64,000 nucleotides of DNA, taken from NCBI RefSeq assembly GCF_030373245.1, contig NZ_JAUCZF010000006.1, positions 124,001 through 188,000 of the forward strand, given 5' to 3'. Positions 16,890 to 25,718 of the stretch are shown piece by piece. A program made the translations under genes and the position numbers. Source of the DNA: Hydrogenophaga sp. GTDB lineage: Bacteria > Pseudomonadota > Gammaproteobacteria > Burkholderiales > Burkholderiaceae_C. The notes under the pieces were generated by a model. It did no database searches. It was given only the letters and a program-made list of their open reading frames with translations, and was not told the DNA's origin. How positions within the stretch are numbered: position 1 is the stretch's first letter; each line of letters begins with the position of its first letter.

Positions 16890-17558
16890 ATGCGCATCGA
16901 TCTGGACTTCATGGCCGTGCTGAGCCAGTGGCCGCTGCTGGCCACTGGCGTGCTCTGGACGCTGGGTCTGACCGCGATCTCGGCGGTGCTGGGTCTGGTG
17001 GTCGGCACGCTGTGCGCCTGGGCGCGCAACAGCGGCCCGGTCTGGCTGCGCTGGGTGGTGAGCGCCTACGTGGAGCTGATCCGCAACACGCCTTTCATTG
17101 TTCAGCTCTTTTTCGTCTTCTTTGGTCTGCCAGCGGCCGGCGTGAAGCTCACGCCCGAGCTGGCTTCGGTGATCGCCATGGTGATCAACCTGGGGGCCTA
17201 TGCCGCCGAGATCGTGCGCGCCGGCATCGACGCCACCCCCAAGGGCCAGCTGGAAGCGGCGGCCAGCCTGGCACTGTCGCGCTTGCAGACCTTTGTGCAT
17301 GTGGTGCTGCCGCCGGCATTCAAGAAAGTATGGCCTGCGCTCACCAGCCAGATCATCATCGTCATGCTCGGCTCGGCGGTCTGCGGCCAGATCTCCACCG
17401 AAGAGCTCAGCTTTGCAGCCAACCTGATCCAGAGCCGCAGTTTCCGCGCTTTCGAGGCCTTCATCGTCGCCACGGCGATCTACCTGCTGCTCTCGATCGG
17501 CGTGCGCGCCCTGCTCAACTGGGTGGGGCCGCGTTACCTGTTTGGAGGCCGCCGATGA
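16890..17558 (+). CDS. Amino-acid ABC transporter permease
   Basis: A 222-residue inner-membrane permease of the HisM/GlnP type. It has about five membrane helices and the EAA loop (GQLEAAASLALSRLQTFVHV) that docks on the ATPase. The conserved ELIRNTPFIVQLFFVFFGLP segment is present. The ATG at 16890 has GAGG upstream. It pairs with the second permease 21 nt downstream as a heterodimeric channel. The 119-nt spacer before it shows no gene. Confidence 0.93.
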   Translation: MRIDLDFMAVLSQWPLLATGVLWTLGLTAISAVLGLVVGTLCAWARNSGPVWLRWVVSAYVELIRNTPFIVQLFFVFFGLPAAGVKLTPELASVIAMVINLGAYAAEIVRAGIDATPKGQLEAAASLALSRLQTFVHVVLPPAFKKVWPALTSQIIIVMLGSAVCGQISTEELSFAANLIQSRSFRAFEAFIVATAIYLLLSIGVRALLNWVGPRYLFGGRR

Positions 17559-17579
17559 CATCGCGGCGGGCACCACACC

Positions 17580-18230
17580 ATGGTTGACTTCACCCTCTGG
17601 GACATTGTGCGCAATCTGCTGCTGGCGGCGCGCTGGACGGTCGCGCTGTCGCTGATCGCCTTCATCGGCGGCGGTCTGGTGGGTCTGTTGCTGCTGGTGG
17701 CCCGCACGGCGCGCTGGCCGCTGGCCGAACCGCTGGTGGCCGGCTATGTGCAGCTGTTTCAGGGCACGCCGCTGCTCATGCAGCTGTTTCTGGCCTACTT
17801 TGGCCTGGCGCTGTTCGGTGTGGACACCTCGGCGTGGACGGCGGCGGCGGTCGCACTCACGCTCTACACCAGCGCGTTTCTGGCCGAGATCTGGCGCGGC
17901 TGTGTGGCTGCCGTGCCGCGAGGTCAGTGGGAAGCGGCGCAGAGCCTGGCACTGAGCTTTGGCGAGCAGCTGCGCTATGTGGTCCTGCCTCAGGCCACTC
18001 GCATTGCGATCGCGCCCACCGTGGGTTTTCTGGTGCAGGTGGTCAAGGGCACCGCACTGGCATCGGTGATCGGTTTTGTCGAACTCACCAAGGCAGGCAC
18101 CCTGATCACCAACGCCACCTTTCAGCCGTTTCTGGTCTATGGCTGTGTGGCCCTCATGTATTTCGCGCTGTGCTTTCCCGTGAGCCTGTATGCGCGCCAC
18201 CTGGAAAGGAAGCTGCATGCCCCTGGCTGA
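17580..18230 (+). CDS. Amino-acid ABC transporter permease
   Basis: A 216-residue second permease of the importer. It shows the same HisM-type architecture, with YVQLFQGTPLLMQLFLAYFG and the EAA loop GQWEAAQSLALSFGEQLRYV. No strong ribosome-binding site is visible before the ATG at 17580, so translation may depend on the upstream gene. Its end overlaps the ATPase start by 14 nt, consistent with one operon. Confidence 0.93.
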   Translation: MVDFTLWDIVRNLLLAARWTVALSLIAFIGGGLVGLLLLVARTARWPLAEPLVAGYVQLFQGTPLLMQLFLAYFGLALFGVDTSAWTAAAVALTLYTSAFLAEIWRGCVAAVPRGQWEAAQSLALSFGEQLRYVVLPQATRIAIAPTVGFLVQVVKGTALASVIGFVELTKAGTLITNATFQPFLVYGCVALMYFALCFPVSLYARHLERKLHAPG

Positions 18231-19002
18231 ACCCACGCGCGCCGACGAAGCCCGGACATCCACCGCGCCGCCCATCGTCGACATCCACGGTTTGCGCAAA
18301 TCGTTTGGCAGCAACGAGGTGCTCAAGGGCATCGACCTGCAGGTGCAGCCTGGTGAGGTGATCGCCGTGATTGGCAAGAGTGGCTCGGGCAAGAGCACGC
18401 TGTTGCGATGCATCAACGGTCTGGAAGCCTTTCAAGCCGGGTCGCTCAGTGTCGACGGCCAGCCGCTGCTGCACGGCAACGCCGCCGCCATGCGCGCGCT
18501 TCGCCAGCGCGTAGGCATGATCTTCCAGAGCTTCAACCTGTTCCCCCACCTCTCGGTGGGACGCAATGTGATGCTGGCGCCCGGGCTTGTGAAGAAGACC
18601 GACGCAACCACCGGTGAAGCCAAGGCGCGCCAGTTGCTCGATCGCGTTGGACTCGGTGAAAAGTTTGACGCCTTTCCTGACCAGCTCTCTGGTGGTCAAC
18701 AGCAGCGCGTGGCGATTGCCCGCGCGCTCGCCATGGAGCCCAGCGTGCTGCTTTGCGACGAGATCACCTCGGCGCTCGACCCCGAGCTGGTGGGCGAGGT
18801 CTTGCGGGTGGTGGAGTCGCTGGCCACGGAGGGCATGACACTGCTCATGGTGACCCACGAAATGGCGTTTGCGCGCAAGGTGAGCAACCGCGTGATCTTC
18901 ATGCACCAGGGCCGGGTGCACGAAATGGGGTCACCCGCTCAGCTGTTCGGGCAGCCACAGACGCCAGAACTGCAGCAATTTCTCTCGTCGATCAACGACT
19001 GA
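18217..19002 (+). CDS. Amino-acid ABC transporter ATPase
   Basis: A 261-residue ATP-binding subunit of the polar amino-acid importer. Walker A GKSGSGKST, Q-loop FQSFNLF, signature LSGGQQQRVAIARALA, Walker B LLCDEITSALD and the H-loop VTHE are all present. The start at 18217 is chosen for the GGAAAGGAAG ribosome-binding site. It completes the operon regulator - binding protein - permease - permease - ATPase (15224-19002). Confidence 0.95.
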   Translation: MPLAEPTRADEARTSTAPPIVDIHGLRKSFGSNEVLKGIDLQVQPGEVIAVIGKSGSGKSTLLRCINGLEAFQAGSLSVDGQPLLHGNAAAMRALRQRVGMIFQSFNLFPHLSVGRNVMLAPGLVKKTDATTGEAKARQLLDRVGLGEKFDAFPDQLSGGQQQRVAIARALAMEPSVLLCDEITSALDPELVGEVLRVVESLATEGMTLLMVTHEMAFARKVSNRVIFMHQGRVHEMGSPAQLFGQPQTPELQQFLSSIND

Positions 19003-19023
19003 TCCGGGCCACTCGGCGCGCGC

Positions 19024-20199
19024 TCAAGACGCCCGCTGCATCAGCGCGATCGCCTGCTGGCGCTCTCGCCAGGCCGCCTCGACCAGCGGGTCGGTCACGC
19101 CGTAGTGGCCGTGCCTGACCCGCATCAGCAAATTCGCACCCATGAGCTGGCCCAGCACCGCCTGCACCTCGGGCGCGGCCACATCGCGCCCCAGGGTGGC
19201 CGAGTAGGCCCGCAGTGCGTCGGTGGTGAAGAGGCCGCGCGCGTCGCCGTCCATGCCGCAGATGCGCGCAAACACCGCCTCGGCCAGCGCACCCAGCGCC
19301 TCCACTTTTTGCAGCTCGATGTCGGCCGCCGCCGCACTGAGCGCCTGAGCGATGGTGGGCAAATGCGTGTTCGCGTCGGTACCAACAGGCAGGCCGCGCA
19401 ACACGTTGAGCGCCTTCATCAGCTCTTCGGGTCGGTGACCCATGGCGCGAAACGCCGCCTCGGTGACCTCGCCCGACGGCGTTTTGTCGCCCAGCTGCGG
19501 CTGCACCTGGGCCAGCACATGGTCCACAAATTCACGGCCCAGCAACGGAAACTCGTGGGTCACAGCGCCGTTGAACGCCTGGTTGCCCTTCACCGCCAGC
19601 TCCTGAACCCGGGCCCGGTGCGAACCGGTTCCCACAAACAGGAAGTGGCCGGGCGTGGCGGGGCGGGTGTTGATGGCGTCGCGCGTGGCTTTGAGCGCAT
19701 GCAGCATCGCGTCGCCTTCGGTGTGGCCCAGCGCATGCTGCACCTCGTCCACGATCAGCACCACATCGGTCTGCGCCTGGTCCACCACCTCGGTGAAGGC
19801 CTGGGCCAGGCTCACACCACCGGGCTTGCCCAGCTCCGCCAGCTTGAACCCGAAGCTGAAACCCGCCACCCCCAGGTCGAGCCCGGTCACGCTTTTCAGG
19901 CGCTTGAGCAACCCCGAGCCCGGTGCCTGCAGCTCGCCCAGCGCCTTGCGGATAGCGGCATGCACCAGTTCGGCCGGGTTGGCCTGCGGCTGGCTCCAGA
20001 GGTCCACATAAATCACCACCGCGCCCAGCGCCTCCAGCGCCGGGATCAGGTCGCTGGCCAGAAACGTGGTCTTGCCCACCCGCCGCTGACCAGAAAGGAA
20101 CAGGCCCGAGCGCAGGCTGGTGTCCAGAAACGAAGGCCGCAGCAGCTGCTGCGCCATCTGCGCGGCCAGGGCTGAGCGATGGTAGGTGGCGGTGCTCAT
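19024..20199 (-). CDS. AAA+ ATP-binding protein (ORC/CDC6-like STAND type)
   Basis: A 391-residue protein with an N-terminal ATPase domain: Walker A SGQRRVGKTTF near residue 36, Walker B VVLIVDEVQHAL near 145, and sensor LFVGTGSHRARV near 190. A helical lid and a C-terminal winged-helix-like part (about 300-385) follow. This layout matches the ATPase/ORC-CDC6-like family with DEXQ in Walker B, which often acts in DNA-associated or signalling processes; the role is unknown. It converges with the ABC operon, ending 22 nt away. No partner gene is apparent. Confidence 0.75.
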   Translation of the reverse strand: MSTATYHRSALAAQMAQQLLRPSFLDTSLRSGLFLSGQRRVGKTTFLASDLIPALEALGAVVIYVDLWSQPQANPAELVHAAIRKALGELQAPGSGLLKRLKSVTGLDLGVAGFSFGFKLAELGKPGGVSLAQAFTEVVDQAQTDVVLIVDEVQHALGHTEGDAMLHALKATRDAINTRPATPGHFLFVGTGSHRARVQELAVKGNQAFNGAVTHEFPLLGREFVDHVLAQVQPQLGDKTPSGEVTEAAFRAMGHRPEELMKALNVLRGLPVGTDANTHLPTIAQALSAAAADIELQKVEALGALAEAVFARICGMDGDARGLFTTDALRAYSATLGRDVAAPEVQAVLGQLMGANLLMRVRHGHYGVTDPLVEAAWRERQQAIALMQRAS

Positions 20200-20323
20200 G
20201 GCTGCAGTTTATGGCGTTTTAGGAAATTTCCATAAATATCGGCAATCTCTAAAAATACCCAAACGCGCTGCGCACCAGCCAGTCAGCGCGCAGCACAGAT
20301 CTTGCACAGGAGAGCGAGCGCGC

Positions 20324-21313
20324 TCAGTCCTGCAACGCCGCCCACATCTCTTTGTCGCGCTCGGCGGTCCAGATGCGGGGGTTCTTGATGCCCTGGGCTT
20401 CGTCGTAAGCACGGGAGACGTCAAACGGCAGGCAGTGTTCGTAGATGAACACATGGCCAAACACCGGGTCCATGCTCTGGCGGGTGTGGGCCATGGCGGC
20501 TTTCAGGTCCATGCCGGCTGCAGCGGCTTCCTTGCCGGCCTGGAACAGGGTGGTGACCCAGCGCTTGGTGTAGTCGAGCGCCTTGTTGACCTGGGCATTG
20601 CCCTTCATGGCTTCGCCGCGGCCGGGCACGAGGAACTCGGCCTTGAGCATGCGAAGAGCCTCCAGCGTGGCGGGCCACTCTTCGAGCTGGGCGTCGCCGG
20701 TGTAGACGCCAGCTTCGTACTCCACCAGGTCGCCGCTGAACAGCACTTTTTCGTCTTCCACCCAGGCAATGGTGTCGCCACGCGTGTGGCCCGGTCCGGG
20801 ATGCCAGATCTGCACCACCACACCACCGAGGTTGATGGAAAGCTTGCCCGGCACGGCACCCAGGGTCGGGTCACCGCCGCCGATCACCATGCTCGGCCAG
20901 GTCAGGCCGGGGATGGAGTTGGCGCCGCGGAACAGGCGCGGAAAACGCTCCATCTCGCTCTTCATGTCTTGCTCACCACGCTCGCGGATCAGCTCCAGCG
21001 TGCCTTGGCTGGCGATGATCTCGGTGGCACCTTCGGCCACATAGGCACTCGCGCCGAGCACACGCACCGCGTGGTAGTGCGTGAGCAGCACGTACTTGAT
21101 CGGCTTCTTGCTCACTTTGCGGATCTGCTTGATCAGGTCCGTGGCCATGGCAGGGGTGGCAGTGGCGTCGCTGACGAGGATGCAGTCCTCGCCCATGATG
21201 ACGCCCGAGTTGGGATCGCCCTCGGCGGTGTAGGCCCAGCAATGGGGGCTGAGTTGTTCGAAGGTGGTCTTTTTCTCGGCAAGATCGGCCTGGGAGGCAA
21301 AGGCTTTGCTCAT
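20324..21313 (-). CDS. Metallo-beta-lactamase-fold hydrolase with altered HxHxDH motif
   Basis: A 329-residue MBL-fold protein. The usual HxHxDH motif reads THYHAVRVLG, so the Asp and third His are replaced by Val and Arg. The later ligands are present (PGHTRGD, FSGDLVE and IYEH). It may bind only one metal or hydrolyse an unusual substrate. ATG 21313 has AGGAGA upstream. It is the last of three minus-strand genes with a TetR regulator and an FAD-dependent reductase, a likely functional cluster; the substrate is unknown. Confidence 0.8.
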   Translation of the reverse strand: MSKAFASQADLAEKKTTFEQLSPHCWAYTAEGDPNSGVIMGEDCILVSDATATPAMATDLIKQIRKVSKKPIKYVLLTHYHAVRVLGASAYVAEGATEIIASQGTLELIRERGEQDMKSEMERFPRLFRGANSIPGLTWPSMVIGGGDPTLGAVPGKLSINLGGVVVQIWHPGPGHTRGDTIAWVEDEKVLFSGDLVEYEAGVYTGDAQLEEWPATLEALRMLKAEFLVPGRGEAMKGNAQVNKALDYTKRWVTTLFQAGKEAAAAGMDLKAAMAHTRQSMDPVFGHVFIYEHCLPFDVSRAYDEAQGIKNPRIWTAERDKEMWAALQD

Positions 21314-21416
21314 GGGGGGTCTCCTGGGGTGGGTGCAACGGCTCGGCAAGTGCAACCGCAAATTTTACCTAATCGAAATGCATTACGCATGATTGAATGA
21401 CCAAGGACTGACGGGT

Positions 21417-22016
21417 TCAGCCCGCAAGGCCTTTTTCCAGCACCGTGACCACTTCGTCGGCAAACGCGCTGTAGCTCATGGAGCCGCCTGGTCGCAGCCA
21501 GGTGAAGGTCCAGTTGATCATGCCGAACAGCATCATGGTGAGCGCGGTCTGGTTGGCCGGCGTCATGCGCTCCGGGTAGGCTCGCCGCAGGAAGCGGGTG
21601 AAAGCGGCGACCACGTCGCGCTGGCGGTTCAGGATGAGTTCGCGCTGGACTTCGCCGAGGAACTTGGTGTCGGAAACCAGGGCGGCATGGCGCGTGGCGG
21701 AGTGTTCGTACTCGGCCAGAAAGGCATGCACCAGCTCGGCCAGCGCATCGCGCTCGCTCAGGTTTTTGCGCTGCGCCCGCGCCTCGGATTCGCCGATCAG
21801 GGCCAGCAGGCGCTGGGTGTAGCGGTCCAGCAGATCGAACAGGATGGCTTCCTTGCTCTCGTAGTAGTGGTAGAGCCGCGCCTTGCTGGTGCCGCAGGCG
21901 GCAGCGATGTCGTTCATGCTGGCAGCAGGAAAGCTCTGGCGTGCGAAACAGCTCGCAGCGATGTCGAGAATTTGCTCGCGCTTGATGTCGTGGGAGGCGG
22001 ATTTGGGACGGGCCAT
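21417..22016 (-). CDS. TetR/AcrR family regulator
   Basis: A 199-residue TetR regulator. The DNA-binding domain is ILDIAASCFARQSFPAASMN, then IAAACGTSKARLYHYYESKEAI. The C-terminal half resembles the PaaR/FadR-like branch that often regulates acyl-CoA or aromatic catabolism, suggested only by general similarity. ATG 22016 has GGAGAA at 6-nt spacing; the GTG at 22031 is a weaker alternative. It lies between the FAD reductase (36 nt) and the MBL-fold gene (103 nt) on the same strand and probably controls them. Confidence 0.88.
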   Translation of the reverse strand: MARPKSASHDIKREQILDIAASCFARQSFPAASMNDIAAACGTSKARLYHYYESKEAILFDLLDRYTQRLLALIGESEARAQRKNLSERDALAELVHAFLAEYEHSATRHAALVSDTKFLGEVQRELILNRQRDVVAAFTRFLRRAYPERMTPANQTALTMMLFGMINWTFTWLRPGGSMSYSAFADEVVTVLEKGLAG

Positions 22017-22052
22017 ACCGGATTCTCCCACCCCGCTGCAGGCCGGTGTGGC

Positions 22053-23285
22053 TCAGGCGGTGAGTGCGCGCCACAGGCCCCTGAGCGTGAGCAACTTGCC
22101 CGGATTGGTGGTCTCTTCCAGCGCACCGCTCATCTTGCTCAACAACCAAGGGCTTCGGCGCGCACGCCAGATCATCAGATCGGTGATCCAGGGATGGCGG
22201 TTGACGAGATTGGCCCTTTCGTACAACTGGAACTGTGGGCGCAATGCCGACAGCAGGGCTTCGTACTGCCGCAACACATCGTCATCGCAAATGCCCGCCT
22301 CACGGCCCTTCAGCAAGAGCTCGGCGGCACCGATGGCGCTCTCCATGGCCTTGCCGATGCCTTCGCCGGTAAGCGAGTAGGTGGTGCCCGCGGCCTCGCC
22401 GATCACCATGAGGCCCGGACGGCCGAAACGGGCGCCATTCAGCGTGGTGCGCAAGGGCGCGCCTTTCATGGTGCCCAGCAGGCTGCCGCCTGCCATGAGC
22501 TCGCGGGCCGGTGCATGAACGCGCACGAACTCGTCCATCAGGTGGCGCAGATTGGGCGAGCGCCTGGCTCGACCGGAACGCAGCGAGGGCTGAGCGTCCA
22601 TGGTGCACACACCGATGTTGAACACACCATCTGGGCAGGGAAAAATCCAGCCATAGCCGCCAGCCAGCGCCCGATGCCAGACGATCTGCAGACGGTCGAT
22701 GCGCCCAACCATGGCTTCGTTCTTCACGTAGCCACGCATCGCCACCCCGCTGGGTGACTGCCGGGTCGACATGCCGGCGACCATGAGACCCTGCGGCACG
22801 GCACCGGTGGCCAGCAGCACCCACCGGGCGCGCACGCTGTGCTCGCGTTCGCCCTGCGCCAGCCGGGCACCAACCACCTCGCCGTGGCTCTCGATGGGAG
22901 CAAGCAGACGCAGCGGCGCGAACATGCGAGCACCCGCCGCCACCGCGTTGCGCAGCAGCAGCTGGTCCAGCTCGCGACGCGGCAACACCGCGAGCGACCC
23001 CGGCACGTCAATCGCCTGGCCGCGCGTGCCCACGCAGGTCACATGGCTGCAGTGCACGGCCTGCGCCATCACCTCGTCAAACACACCCAGGCGCCGCAAG
23101 GCCCGGTGCGCGTCGGGGATGAGGCCATCACCACACACCTTTTCGCGCGGGAAACAGTGCTGGTCGACCACCACCACGTCCAGCCCGCCACGCGCGAGCA
23201 ACATCGCCGCCGCGCTGCCCGCTGGGCCTGCACCGATCACGAGCACGTCGCAGGATTCGGGCAGCAGGTCGGGTGACAGGTTCAT
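22053..23285 (-). CDS. FAD-dependent oxidoreductase, geranylgeranyl-reductase family
   Basis: A 410-residue flavoprotein. The N-terminal dinucleotide-binding motif VIGAGPAGSAAAMLLARGG is followed by the geranylgeranyl-reductase signature FPREKVCGDGLIP and, near residue 290, VIGEAAGTTYSLTGEGIG for the flavin. These enzymes reduce isoprenoid double bonds or act on related hydrophobic substrates; the substrate here is not evident. First gene of a minus-strand cluster with tetR and the MBL-fold hydrolase. Confidence 0.88.
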   Translation of the reverse strand: MNLSPDLLPESCDVLVIGAGPAGSAAAMLLARGGLDVVVVDQHCFPREKVCGDGLIPDAHRALRRLGVFDEVMAQAVHCSHVTCVGTRGQAIDVPGSLAVLPRRELDQLLLRNAVAAGARMFAPLRLLAPIESHGEVVGARLAQGEREHSVRARWVLLATGAVPQGLMVAGMSTRQSPSGVAMRGYVKNEAMVGRIDRLQIVWHRALAGGYGWIFPCPDGVFNIGVCTMDAQPSLRSGRARRSPNLRHLMDEFVRVHAPARELMAGGSLLGTMKGAPLRTTLNGARFGRPGLMVIGEAAGTTYSLTGEGIGKAMESAIGAAELLLKGREAGICDDDVLRQYEALLSALRPQFQLYERANLVNRHPWITDLMIWRARRSPWLLSKMSGALEETTNPGKLLTLRGLWRALTA

Positions 23286-23460
23286 GGCTTCAGGTTGCTG
23301 GATCTGGGCTGGCGAAGCCGGCGGGGATGCGATGCATACGGCCAGCGGGTTGGCGAGATCATAGGGGCAGCAACAAACCTGGCCTCTGGCATCGCGCAGC
23401 AGAGCCGGATCGGCGGCATTCTGGGGTCAATCGGTCTGCGGATCGCGCTACTCGCGGCAG

Positions 23461-23486
23461 CCCTTCGACAAGCTCGGTGGGAACGG
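23461..23486. repeat. Dispersed Burkholderiales-type intergenic repeat
   Basis: CCCTTCGACAAGCTCGGTGG followed by GAACGG matches a short element I recall as frequent between genes of Burkholderiales (recollection). It lies in the 300-nt gap between the FAD reductase and the TfoX-like gene, which otherwise holds nothing I recognise. Confidence 0.5.
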
Positions 23487-23585
23487 TTGAGGGAGTTTCG
23501 GCCTGAAGCCAATCCCTTTCGGGTTGAGTCTGTCAAAGCGTTGCACCAGGTGGTCGCAACCGAACGGCTTGGGTACGATGCGTCC

Positions 23586-23960
23586 GTGCCCAAACCGATC
23601 ACCGACCCTTTCGTGCTGCACGCCTGCGAGCTGCTGTCTTGCCTGGGGCCTTGTGTGGCCAAGCGCATGTTTGGTGGCTGGGGTATTTCGGTGGACGGAA
23701 TGAACGTGGCCCTCATTGCCTGGGACACGCTGTACCTGAAGACCAACGCCGACACCGAGCCAACATGGCTGGCCGCGGGCTGTGAGCCCTTCATCTACGA
23801 GGCCAAAGGCAAACCGATGAAGCTGAACTACCACACGCCGCCCGCAGAGGCCTTGGAATCGCTCGCGCTGATGGCGCCATGGGCACGGCTCGCGATGGCT
23901 GCCGCGGTGGCAGCGCGCAAACCGGCGCCGCGCCGCAAGCCGGCATCACGACCGAAGTGA
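23586..23960 (+). CDS. TfoX/Sxy N-terminal-domain protein
   Basis: A 124-residue protein consisting of the TfoX N-terminal domain. Conserved stretches are LLSCLGPCVAKRMFGGWGIS, the IAWDTLYLKT strand and the FIYEAKGKPMKLNYH strand, followed by a short helical part and an Ala/Arg/Pro-rich tail. Full-length TfoX/Sxy regulates competence in gammaproteobacteria; short versions like this are common and uncharacterised. The GTG at 23586 is the likeliest start because the domain begins right after it. No strong ribosome-binding site is visible. It converges with and slightly overlaps the DUF2917 gene. Confidence 0.75.
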   Translation: MPKPITDPFVLHACELLSCLGPCVAKRMFGGWGISVDGMNVALIAWDTLYLKTNADTEPTWLAAGCEPFIYEAKGKPMKLNYHTPPAEALESLALMAPWARLAMAAAVAARKPAPRRKPASRPK

Positions 23961-24422
23961 TTCCAGCGGCGAGAGCACCCGCCCTCGCCCAGCCACGAGG
24001 TAGTCGCTGTACCCCAGCAGTCCGCGCAGCACGCGGGCGACCGCCGTGGCGGTCTGCCTCAGCGCAGCACCCAGTTCGCGGGCGGGCGACAGCACTTCGC
24101 GGTCAAACCGGCCCTGTCTTGCCGGGGCTGCTGCGACAGACCAGTCGAAGTGCACCGGCGCCGTGTCGCCAGGGCTGGCCAACGGTTCCAGGACCAGGCG
24201 GGTCCCGGCCGGCACGGTCAGCATATCGCCGGGCCCCAGGAAACGGTCGCCCGCGCTCTCGGGCGTGGCGCCGACAGGCTGGCCCTGGGTCACCCACACC
24301 TTCCCACAGAAGATGCGCAGCACAGCGGTCTGTTTCGGGCGCAGGCTCATGGCATGGCCGGGATGCAGGCGCCAGGTTCCGATGGCCTGACGGCAGCTTG
24401 AGGCAATGGCTGGATGTGACAT
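23946..24422 (-). CDS. DUF2917 protein
   Basis: A 158-residue DUF2917-family protein. The conserved part runs from GTWRLHPGHAMSLRP through CGKVWVTQGQP to the cupin-like strand PGDMLTVPAGTRLVLEP. The fold suggests a small beta barrel; function unknown. ATG 24422 has a textbook AGGAGG. It is divergent from a LysR-type regulator across 117 nt, the typical place for a LysR target, so regulation by that protein is likely. Confidence 0.82.
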   Translation of the reverse strand: MSHPAIASSCRQAIGTWRLHPGHAMSLRPKQTAVLRIFCGKVWVTQGQPVGATPESAGDRFLGPGDMLTVPAGTRLVLEPLASPGDTAPVHFDWSVAAAPARQGRFDREVLSPARELGAALRQTATAVARVLRGLLGYSDYLVAGRGRVLSPLESLRS

Positions 24423-24539
24423 GGAGACCTCCTGTGAATTCGATGTGGGTGTCATCTTCTCGCCAGGTAGCCGCCGGGTCCAATGAAATGGCGCTAAGCT
24501 ATTGATTCGATAAGCGCATTAATCTTCCGGCCAACGACC

Positions 24540-25583
24540 ATGCAGCTCACCTCCAGTCATCCCCGCACCCGGCCGATCTCCGCCGGCCACCTGCGCGCCT
24601 TCGACGCTGTAGCGCGGCACCTGAACTTTCGCGCCGCCGCCGAAGAGCTTTCCCTCACGCAGAGCGCCGTCAGCCGACAGATCCAGGCACTGGAAGACGA
24701 GGTTGGCACTGCACTCTTCCTGCGCCACACGCGTGCCGTCGAACTCACCAGCGCGGGCTCGCGACTGCTGCGCGCGGCGGGCATGGCGCTGGAGCGCATT
24801 GATGCGGCGGTGAGGCAAATCCGCCAGAGCGCCGGACGCAAGAGCGTGGCCGTCACCACCTGGGCTTCATTCGCCTCGATGTGGCTGATTCCCCGGCTGG
24901 AGGCTTTCCAGCGTGAGCACCCGGACATCGACATCCGCATCGATGCTTCTGACGCCACCGTGGACCTCAGTACCGCCGACGTGGACTTGGCGCTGCGCTA
25001 CGCCGTGCCACAGGCCATGCCCACGGGGGCCATCCGCCTGTTTGGCGAACAACTCACGCCCGTGGCCAGCCCCTGGCTGCTGAAGGAGCACCGCGTCGCC
25101 CAGCTGAAAGACCTGGCCAACGTCACTCTGATCGAAGCGGGCGACGCCCACCGCACGCGCCACCTGGAATGGCTGACCTGGCAGCGCTGGCTGGACACCT
25201 TTGTCAACGCGGCCGCAGCGACCGGCACAGGCCAGGGCAAGGCTACCGTATCGTCGCGGACGAACAAGACCAAGTTCACACCGCAGCGCTGGCTGTACTT
25301 CAACTACGCCCACCAGATCGTACAGGCCGCGCTCACTGGCCAGGGCGTGGCGCTGGCGCGGCTGCCGCTGGTGGCAGAGAGCCTGGCCAGTGGTGACCTG
25401 GTCGAACCCCTGCCGCAGATGCGGCTGGACTCGCCCCTGGTGTACTGGCTGGTCCTGGCGCCGCGCGGCGTGCAGCGCCCGGAGGTCAAGGCCTTCTGCG
25501 ACTGGCTGCTGGCGCAGGCGGCCGAAACGCGCGAAGCGATCGGCGATGTGCCCGATCCCGACACGGTGGACCATATGGATTGA
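24540..25583 (+). CDS. LysR family regulator (GcvA-like)
   Basis: A 347-residue LysR-type transcriptional regulator. The N-terminal helix-turn-helix reads LRAFDAVARHLNFRAAAEEL, then LTQSAVSRQIQALEDEVGT. The effector-binding domain (about 105-320) has the GcvA-like WLIPRLEAFQREHPDIDI and VDLALRY segments. A stretch of about 30 residues near 228-255 (AAAATGTGQGKATVSSRTNK) is a low-complexity insertion relative to typical members. Divergent from the DUF2917 gene and about 135 nt ahead of an EamA transporter. Confidence 0.9.
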   Translation: MQLTSSHPRTRPISAGHLRAFDAVARHLNFRAAAEELSLTQSAVSRQIQALEDEVGTALFLRHTRAVELTSAGSRLLRAAGMALERIDAAVRQIRQSAGRKSVAVTTWASFASMWLIPRLEAFQREHPDIDIRIDASDATVDLSTADVDLALRYAVPQAMPTGAIRLFGEQLTPVASPWLLKEHRVAQLKDLANVTLIEAGDAHRTRHLEWLTWQRWLDTFVNAAAATGTGQGKATVSSRTNKTKFTPQRWLYFNYAHQIVQAALTGQGVALARLPLVAESLASGDLVEPLPQMRLDSPLVYWLVLAPRGVQRPEVKAFCDWLLAQAAETREAIGDVPDPDTVDHMD

Positions 25584-25718
25584 TCTCCCTGCGCCGCACT
25601 GCGTGCGTCACCCCCAACGAGGTGGCGCTGGCCGGCTGGCAAGGCCAGATCGGCAGCAGCCTGAACGGAATTCCCCCTCCTTGTCCCACGCTTTGGATAC
25701 GCCCTACCTCTTTCCTTC

